DNA of 64,000 nt from Bin5 sp965232575. Lineage in GTDB: Bacteria > Chloroflexota > Anaerolineae > Caldilineales > Caldilineaceae. Under the pieces are notes generated by a model that saw only the letters and a program-made list of their open reading frames with translations, did not search any database and was not told the DNA's origin. Made by a program: the position numbers and the translations under genes. Every line of letters begins with the position of its first letter. The first letter of the stretch is position 1. The stretch lies in NCBI GenBank assembly GCA_965232575.1, contig CBDDPZ010000008.1:992001-1056000 (forward strand), written 5' to 3'. Positions 59,708-64,000 of this stretch are shown one piece after another.

Positions 59708-60715
59708 ATGACGCAAGAACGAAAGATTCTCTACCTGCCCCCGACTGGTCTCTCTGAAGACATCCTCTCCCCGGAGGCCGTCTCCATACTGGAGAGCCTG
59801 GGCACCGTGATCTGGAACAAGCTTGATCGCAACTACACAAGCGATGAGCTGCTCGAGATGATCCCCGGCGCGTCAGTCGTGGTCACCTCCTGGGGGTCGC
59901 CCCTCATCACCGCAGAACACGTAGCCGCAGCCGAAGACCTGCAGATCGTCGGCCACGCCGCCGGCTCGGTCAAGACCCGCCTGGCAGAATCCGGCCACCA
60001 ACGCGGCATCGTGCTCCTCAGCGCCGCCGACGTAATCGCCGAATCCGTCGCCGAATACACGCTCTGGGCAATGCTGAGCGGTCAGCGCAACCTCTGGCCC
60101 TACGAACACACCATGAAGGTCGAACGCGGCTGGAAACCCGCCCCCAACTGGCCCGGTCACTCTCTCTATTCCAAAAAAGTGGGGCTCGTCAGCGCCAGCA
60201 TGGTGGGCCGCCGCGTCATCGGCCTGCTCAAACCCTTTAACTGCGACGTGTCAGTCTACGACCCCTATCTCAGCCAGAAAGACGCCCTCCTGCTCGATGT
60301 GCGCAGCGTCTCCCTCGAAGAGATCTTTGCCGACTCCGATATCATCTCGGTGCACGCCCCCATCACCCCCGAAACCCGGAAAATGATCACCGGCGCCCAT
60401 TTTCAGTCGATTCGCGACGGAGCACTCTTCGTCCACACCGCTCGCTCCTGGGTTCTGGATCAGGATGCCCTGGTTGCCGAGCTGCAAAAGAACCGCTTCA
60501 ACGCCTACATCGATGTCTTTGAGCCGGAACCCCTGTCTCCCGACCATCCCATCCGCGATCTCGACAATGTCTTCCTGTCCCCCCATGTGTCAGGCCACAC
60601 TGTCGAGAACCGCATGCGCCTGGTCGAAGAGATCGTGCGCGACATCCAACGTTTCTACAACGACGAACCGCTGCGGCTGGTCGTACCGTATGAGAAACTG
60701 AAGATTATGGCCTGA
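59708..60715 (+). CDS. D-isomer 2-hydroxyacid dehydrogenase family protein
   Basis: 335 residues from ATG at 59708. The catalytic Arg/Glu/His set is recognisable in FVHTARSWVLDQDAL, VFEPEPLSPDHP and LSPHVSGHT. The NAD-binding loop reads VGLVSASMVGRRV, in place of the usual GxGxxG, a variant shared with some actinobacterial and Chloroflexota members. Likely reduces or oxidises a 2-hydroxy acid; its place between importer and dimethylglycine-type genes suggests a role in the same catabolic route. Confidence 0.88.
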   Translation: MTQERKILYLPPTGLSEDILSPEAVSILESLGTVIWNKLDRNYTSDELLEMIPGASVVVTSWGSPLITAEHVAAAEDLQIVGHAAGSVKTRLAESGHQRGIVLLSAADVIAESVAEYTLWAMLSGQRNLWPYEHTMKVERGWKPAPNWPGHSLYSKKVGLVSASMVGRRVIGLLKPFNCDVSVYDPYLSQKDALLLDVRSVSLEEIFADSDIISVHAPITPETRKMITGAHFQSIRDGALFVHTARSWVLDQDALVAELQKNRFNAYIDVFEPEPLSPDHPIRDLDNVFLSPHVSGHTVENRMRLVEEIVRDIQRFYNDEPLRLVVPYEKLKIMA

Positions 60716-60747
60716 GGCCGGAACGCAGTCACCGGAAAGTAGGGACA

Positions 60748-63207
60748 ATGATGTTGCCCAAACATGCCCAGGTAGTGATTATCGGTGCCGGAATCGCCGG
60801 CTGTAGCGTGGCCTACCACCTGACCAAACTCGGATGGCACGAGATCGTCGTCGTCGATCAAGGCCCGCTATTCGAAACCGGCGGCTCCACCTCGCACGCG
60901 CCGGGCCTCGTCTTCCAGATCAACGCCTCCAAGACCATGACCGAGTTCGCGCGCCACAGCGTCGATCTCTGGACCCAAATGGAGCTCGATGGCGAACCGT
61001 GCACCCGCCAGGTCGGCAGCATGGAAGTCGCCTGGACGCCCGAGCGCCTCACCGACCTCAAACGCAAGCACGGCTACGGCCTCGCCTGGGGCGTGGACTG
61101 CCACCTGCTCACCCCCGACGAAGCGCGCACCCACTTTCCACTCCTCTCCGACCGCATCCTCGGCGCGCTCTACGTCCCCTCCGACATCCAGACCAAGGCC
61201 ACCCGGTCAGCAGAGGCGATGGCGCGCGCGGCTGAGCAAACCGGTGCCCAATTTTTCAGTGGCGTCAAAGTTACCAGTTTTGCTACCGCCGGCGGGCGCG
61301 TCACCGCCGTGCAGACCACCCACGGTGACATCAACACAGACCTCATCATCGCCGCCACCGGCATCTGGGCGCCCAAAGTCGGCGGCATGGCAAACGTGCC
61401 GGTCCCGCTCTCACCGATGCAACACCTCTACGCCGTGACCGCGCCTCTGCCCGAACTTGCCGGCGCCACCGAGGAGATTTCCCTCCCCTTCCTGCGCAAT
61501 CAGGACAAGGCGATGTATTTCCGGCAGGAAGGCGAGAGCATCGGCATCGGCTCCTACCTGCACGAACCCCTCCTGGTGGACGCCAACGACCTCCCAGACC
61601 GCGCCATGGATGGATTGCCGCCCGCAGAAATGCCCTTCCCCCCGGCCCACTTCAAGGCCGCGCTGACCGCAACCGGCGAACTGATGCCCAGCCTCAAAGA
61701 TGTTGAGTTGAAACGCAAACTCAACGGCATCTTCTCATTCACCAACGACGGCTTTCCCGTGCTCGGCGAATCCCCCCAACTGCCCGGCTTCTGGTCCGCC
61801 CAAGCCGTCTGGATCACACACGCCGGCGGCGTCGGCAGAGCGGTCGCCGAATGGATCGTAAACGGCGAGCCCAGCACAGACCTGCACGAGTGCGACATAA
61901 GACGTTTCCACCCGCACGCCCTCAGCCGCCCCTATATCCGCGCCCGCGCCGCCCAGCAGTACCGCGAGGTCTACGACATCATCCACCCCCGCCAGCAGAT
62001 GACCCACCCCCGCAACCTGCGCCTGACGCCCTTCTTTGCTCGCCAGCAGGGTTTGGACGCCGTCTTCTTCGAGAACGCCGGCTGGGAACGCCCCCAATGG
62101 TTCGACGCCAACCTGGCCCTGCTCGAAACACTCAATGTAAACGGCACAGCGCGAAACGACTGGGCCGCGCAGGAATGGTCCCCGGCTGTCGCCGCGGAAC
62201 ACGCAGCCACGCGCGAACGGGTGGCCCTCTTCGATCTGACACCCTTCGCCATTTTCGAGATGACCGGCCCTGGCGCGCTCCCCGCCCTGCAGCGCCTGGC
62301 CGCCAACCAGATGGACAGACCCGTCGGTTCCATCACCTACACCGCCATGCTGACCCCCCGCGGCGCCATCAAGTGCGACCTGACTGTCACCCGCCTCGCC
62401 GACGAGCGCTTCATGATCGTAACCGGCGGCGCAATGGGTCTCCACGATCTGGCCTGGATGGAGTCGCATCTGCCCGGCGACGGCTCGGCTCGATTGACCG
62501 ACATATCGCCTGCCCAATGCTGCATCGGCCTCTGGGGGCCGCGCGCCCGCGACCTGCTCAGCCGTGTCTGCGAAGACGACCTGAGCGACGCCGCCTTCTC
62601 CTACCTGACCGCCAAACAGATAACGGTCGCCGAGGTCCCCGTGCTGGCCCTGCGCATCTCCTACGTCGGCGAACTCGGCTGGGAGCTCTACGCCCCGTTC
62701 GAACAGGGCCTGCGCCTCTGGGACATCCTTTGGGAGGCGGGCGAGCCTCTCGGCCTGATCGCGGCCGGCGGCGGCGCCTTCGACTCCCTCCGCCTCGAAA
62801 AGGGCTACCGTCTCTGGGGCCAGGACATCCACACCGAGTACAATCCCTACGAAGCTGGCATCGATTTCGCCTTGCGCATAACCAAGGGTGACTTCATCGG
62901 CCGCGATGCACTGATAGGATTTTGCGCCCAGGGCAACACGCGCCAGCTCTGCTGCATGACCCTCGACAACTCCGACTCCGTCGTCATGGGCAAAGAGCCG
63001 ATCATGGACGCAGACCGCTTCCTGGGCTACGTCACCAGCGCCAACTACGGCCACACCATCGGCCGCGGCATCGTCTACGGCTACCTGCCCACCGACTACA
63101 CCGAAGTGGGAACCGGCGTGGATATTCTCTACTTCGGCGAACGTCTTCCTGCAACAGTTGCCCGAGAGCCTCTCTACGATCCACGAGGCGCAAGGATGAA
63201 GGCATAA
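60748..63207 (+). CDS. Dimethylglycine/sarcosine dehydrogenase-like protein (DAO + GcvT domains)
   Basis: 819 residues from ATG at 60748. The N-terminal FAD domain has VVIIGAGIAGCSVAYHL and GGSTSHAPGLV; in dimethylglycine and sarcosine dehydrogenases the His of this STSHAPG motif carries covalent FAD. From about residue 440 a GcvT-like folate-binding domain follows (DLTPFAIFEMTGPGA, LLSRVCEDDLSDAAFSYL, ELGWELYAPFEQ, and IDFALRITKGDFIGRDAL near the C-terminus). Such enzymes remove N-methyl groups and pass formaldehyde to tetrahydrofolate. Substrate (dimethylglycine, sarcosine or another methylamine) is not decided. Confidence 0.92.
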   Translation: MMLPKHAQVVIIGAGIAGCSVAYHLTKLGWHEIVVVDQGPLFETGGSTSHAPGLVFQINASKTMTEFARHSVDLWTQMELDGEPCTRQVGSMEVAWTPERLTDLKRKHGYGLAWGVDCHLLTPDEARTHFPLLSDRILGALYVPSDIQTKATRSAEAMARAAEQTGAQFFSGVKVTSFATAGGRVTAVQTTHGDINTDLIIAATGIWAPKVGGMANVPVPLSPMQHLYAVTAPLPELAGATEEISLPFLRNQDKAMYFRQEGESIGIGSYLHEPLLVDANDLPDRAMDGLPPAEMPFPPAHFKAALTATGELMPSLKDVELKRKLNGIFSFTNDGFPVLGESPQLPGFWSAQAVWITHAGGVGRAVAEWIVNGEPSTDLHECDIRRFHPHALSRPYIRARAAQQYREVYDIIHPRQQMTHPRNLRLTPFFARQQGLDAVFFENAGWERPQWFDANLALLETLNVNGTARNDWAAQEWSPAVAAEHAATRERVALFDLTPFAIFEMTGPGALPALQRLAANQMDRPVGSITYTAMLTPRGAIKCDLTVTRLADERFMIVTGGAMGLHDLAWMESHLPGDGSARLTDISPAQCCIGLWGPRARDLLSRVCEDDLSDAAFSYLTAKQITVAEVPVLALRISYVGELGWELYAPFEQGLRLWDILWEAGEPLGLIAAGGGAFDSLRLEKGYRLWGQDIHTEYNPYEAGIDFALRITKGDFIGRDALIGFCAQGNTRQLCCMTLDNSDSVVMGKEPIMDADRFLGYVTSANYGHTIGRGIVYGYLPTDYTEVGTGVDILYFGERLPATVAREPLYDPRGARMKA

Positions 63208-63220
63208 AACGTTGCCGGCT

Positions 63221-63262
63221 ATCGGCCACTAAAAACTGGAAACTCAAAACTAAAAACCACGG
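63221..63262. repeat. H146 repeat, partial
   Basis: CGGCCACTAAAAACTGGAAA then CTCAAAACTAAAAACCACGG. It fills the spacer between the two GcvT-type genes and ends at the GGAGC ribosome-binding site of the second. Confidence 0.75.
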
Positions 63263-63273
63263 AGCTTCTCCAC

Positions 63274-64000
63274 ATGCAACAGACACTACTCATCGACGCT
63301 CTCAAGCGGCGGCGGCTGCCGATCAATCTACGGCAGAGCGGCAACAGCGACGCCCGCATGCTTATCTCGACCCGCATCAGGAAATCCCCCTGGTGGCATC
63401 TGTCCAAGGCCGCCGGCTGCTGGGCATACACCGTCTACAACCATCAGTACCACCCGCGCGCCTACGTCAAGCCCGAAGACGGCGGGCTGATGGCGGAGTA
63501 CAAATACCTGACCGAGCATGTCAGCATGTGGGACGTGGCGGTCGAGCGCCAAATCTGTGTCAAGGGACCTGACGCGGCCGCGTTTGTGGACTATGTGATC
63601 ACCCGCGATGTCCACACCCTCCTGCCCCCCATGCAGGCCCGCTACGTGATCCTTTGCAACCAGCACGGCGGCGTCATCAACGACCCGGTGCTGCTGCGCG
63701 TCGCCGACGACGAGTTCTGGTTCAGCATCTCCGATTCCGACGTGCTGCTGTGGGCGCAGGGCGTCAATGCCTCCGGCAAATTCAACGTGGAGATCTACGA
63801 GTTGGACGTGTCTCCGGTGCAGATCCAGGGGCCCAAGTCGGCCGCGCTGATGGAGAAGATGGTCGGCCCCCACGTGCGCGAGATCTCCTACTACGGTCTG
63901 ATCCACGACACGGTCAACGGCCATCGCGTCACGATTTCACGTACCGGCTTCTCCGCCGAAGTCGGGTTCGAGATCTATCTGCATGACGCCATGTTGCACG
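63274..64000 (+). CDS. DmdA/GcvT-like aminomethyltransferase (3' end outside window)
   Basis: ATG at 63274 with GGAG ten bases upstream; 242 residues are visible before the window ends. The start resembles dimethylsulfoniopropionate (DMSP) demethylase DmdA: STRIRKSPWW, AYTVYNHQYHPRAY, EHVSMWDVAVERQICVKG, then ILCNQHGGVINDPVLLRVAD, FSISDSDVLLWAQG and VQIQGPKSAALMEK. DmdA and GcvT transfer a methyl or aminomethyl group to tetrahydrofolate. Together with the preceding dehydrogenase this suggests a one-carbon route from methylated osmolytes. True DMSP activity is not proven: DmdA-like homologues with other substrates are common. Confidence 0.85.
   Translation, partial: MQQTLLIDALKRRRLPINLRQSGNSDARMLISTRIRKSPWWHLSKAAGCWAYTVYNHQYHPRAYVKPEDGGLMAEYKYLTEHVSMWDVAVERQICVKGPDAAAFVDYVITRDVHTLLPPMQARYVILCNQHGGVINDPVLLRVADDEFWFSISDSDVLLWAQGVNASGKFNVEIYELDVSPVQIQGPKSAALMEKMVGPHVREISYYGLIHDTVNGHRVTISRTGFSAEVGFEIYLHDAMLH

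Noticed and set aside
61735..63054. 439-codon open frame on the minus strand
   Set aside because: Antisense of the DAO-GcvT gene.

Overview
Organism. GC-rich bacterial chromosome, most likely Chloroflexota of the Anaerolineae/Caldilineae type. This is inference from content: a Tubulin_2-type protein, DUF1385, ThyX, B12-dependent mutase parts, many ABC importers, and very heavy loading with short palindromic repeats. No rRNA, tRNA, CRISPR array or phage was seen.

Layout. 1-9.9 kb: the 3' end of an addA-like helicase-nuclease gene, a secreted four-repeat protein, a Uma2-type nuclease, meaB and a B12-binding mutase subunit, an acyl-CoA dehydrogenase-like gene and a FAD oxidoreductase. 10.1-13.2 kb: cysD and a fused cysNC (sulfate activation). 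13.9-25.8 kb: a tandem DsbA lipoprotein, then VWA protein, tubulin-like GTPase and a membrane-anchored tubulin paralogue that has lost its nucleotide-binding loop. 25.9-32.4 kb: DUF1385 protein and a complete livKHMGF importer. 32.7-37.2 kb: a 4.4-kb IS1595-type element with an 8-bp target duplication, carrying two methyltransferase-nuclease fusions and a frameshifted transposase; it landed one base upstream of the thyX start codon. 37.2-46.3 kb: thyX with an in-frame HTH-LAGLIDADG endonuclease insertion, a nucleotide-sugar dehydrogenase, a transposase-like HTH fragment, and a transglutaminase pair. 46.3-56.2 kb: housekeeping genes (metal-dependent hydrolase, PH-domain protein, inositol phosphatase, methyltransferase, phosphohexomutase, TatD, prenyl synthase, glycosyltransferase, hisS). 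56.4-64 kb: a sugar ABC importer without its own ATPase, a hydroxyacid dehydrogenase, a dimethylglycine/sarcosine dehydrogenase-like enzyme and the start of a DmdA/GcvT-like demethylase, together suggesting use of methylated osmolytes.

Repeats. Several families are named here. P46: 46-47 bp imperfect palindromes ending TTTGCGCT...AGCGCAAA. They occur at 11 loci, all within the first 20 kb, and sit in frame inside AddA, MeaB, CysNC, the FAD oxidoreductase (twice) and the DsbA lipoprotein, like Rickettsia palindromic elements. T59: about 59 bp, with ends TAAATGTTTTTGC and GCAAAAACATTTA. H146: long nested hairpins beginning CTGTGATTTTGGGGG and containing ACTAAAAACTG units. GA/TC: purine-rich arm followed by pyrimidine-rich arm. 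W: TGGATAGTG hairpins. These elements nest inside one another, and they supply stop codons, start codons and signal-peptide residues to many neighbouring genes. The repeats, the tubulin/pseudo-tubulin cassette, the methyltransferase-carrying IS and the interrupted thyX are the main points of interest.
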